From Patescibacteria group bacterium (lineage in GTDB: Bacteria; Patescibacteriota; Patescibacteriia; Patescibacteriales; VMTK01), in NCBI GenBank assembly GCA_018896595.1, contig JAHIME010000094.1, positions 1-5,922 on the forward strand: a stretch of DNA of 5,922 nt. Direction: 5' to 3'. Under the pieces are notes generated by a model. It was not told where the DNA came from. It did not search any database and saw only the letters and a list, made by a program, of their open reading frames with translations. A program made the translations under genes and the position numbers. This document shows, piece by piece, positions 5,752-5,922 of this stretch (position 1 is its first letter; each line of letters opens with the position of its first letter).

Positions 5752-5757
5752 TATAAT
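5752..5757 (+). promoter_or_regulatory. Possible -10 box for the trigger factor gene
   Basis: TATAAT at 5752-5757 is a perfect -10 hexamer that would start transcription near 5764, about 20 bases before the tig ATG. There is no good -35 at 16-18 bases. The nearest TTGACA-like word, ATGACA at 5733-5738 (the end of the repeat element), is only 13 bases away. The call is therefore tentative. Confidence 0.35.
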
Positions 5758-5783
5758 TCAAAAAAATTAATAAATATCGCATT

Positions 5784-5922
5784 ATGAACATACAAAAAAA
5801 AGATTTGGGCAAATCGGAAATTGAATTAACCGTTGAATTGCCGTTTGATGAATTCAAGCCGTATATCAAACAAGGGGCGGAAAAAGTTTCCCGCGAGATT
5901 AAAATTGAGGGCTTTAGGCCGG
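5784..5922 (+). CDS. tig: Trigger factor (ribosome-associated chaperone), 3' partial
   Basis: Trigger factor binds the ribosomal exit tunnel and protects nascent chains, and has peptidyl-prolyl isomerase activity. Only the first 46 residues are in the window. They fit the N-terminal ribosome-binding domain: a beta strand SEIELTVELP (11-20), then a helix-forming FDEFKPYIKQGAEKV (21-35), then IKIEGFRP (39-46). GFRP is the start of the family signature GFRxGKxP at the tip that docks on ribosomal protein uL23. The ATG at 5784 gives the right distance to this signature, and no better start is visible. There is no Shine-Dalgarno; the upstream bases are A/T-rich. The gene is separated from the ppaC unit by a terminator and the MITE-like element, so it should have its own promoter. 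Confidence 0.88.
   Translation, partial: MNIQKKDLGKSEIELTVELPFDEFKPYIKQGAEKVSREIKIEGFRP

Noticed and set aside
5657..5869. Open frame of 70 codons on the minus strand over the repeat element and the tig start
   Set aside because: It runs antisense through the hairpin element and the real trigger factor start, has no ribosome site, and its sequence resembles no protein.

Overview
The window looks like a piece of a Candidate Phyla Radiation (Patescibacteria/Parcubacteria-type) chromosome. The reasons are the compact mix of one-copy housekeeping genes, a large secreted cysteine-rich repeat protein, an orphan DUF4143 ATPase, A-rich leaders mostly without a Shine-Dalgarno sequence, and palindromic repeats between and inside genes. 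The taxonomic guess is inference from style, not from a marker phylogeny.

Layout. (1) 3-1361, plus strand: the 3' end of a long gene for a secreted, cysteine-rich, Ig-like protein with myxobacterial-type Cys repeats and a C-terminal region very rich in Trp and Cys. (2) 1358-2671, minus strand: a very AT-rich gene for an AAA+ ATPase with a DUF4143/nuclease-like C-terminal half. It is convergent with gene 1, and the two stop codons share one TTAA. (3) 2672-2878: a divergent intergenic region. It holds a consensus promoter for the ATPase (apparently leaderless), a promoter for nusA, a palindrome over the nusA -10, and a hairpin plus T-run at the start of the nusA transcript. (4) 2879-4204: nusA, with an in-frame insertion made of palindromic repeats in its N-terminal domain and a Lys/Glu-rich tail. 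(5) 4203-4310: an AT-rich imperfect inverted repeat. (6) 4341-5273: family II (DHH) inorganic pyrophosphatase, followed at 5305 by a 68-residue unknown protein with a strong Shine-Dalgarno and then a clear intrinsic terminator. (7) 5611-5738: a MITE-like nested inverted-repeat element. (8) 5784 to the window end: the start of the trigger factor gene.

NusA (transcription elongation/termination), pyrophosphatase (pulls polymerisation reactions forward) and trigger factor (nascent-chain chaperone) are housekeeping growth functions. They appear as separate transcription units, not one operon. I see no clear new multi-gene system. The most interesting signals are the repeat-derived insertion in NusA, the possible attenuator in front of nusA, and the MITE-like element before the trigger factor gene.
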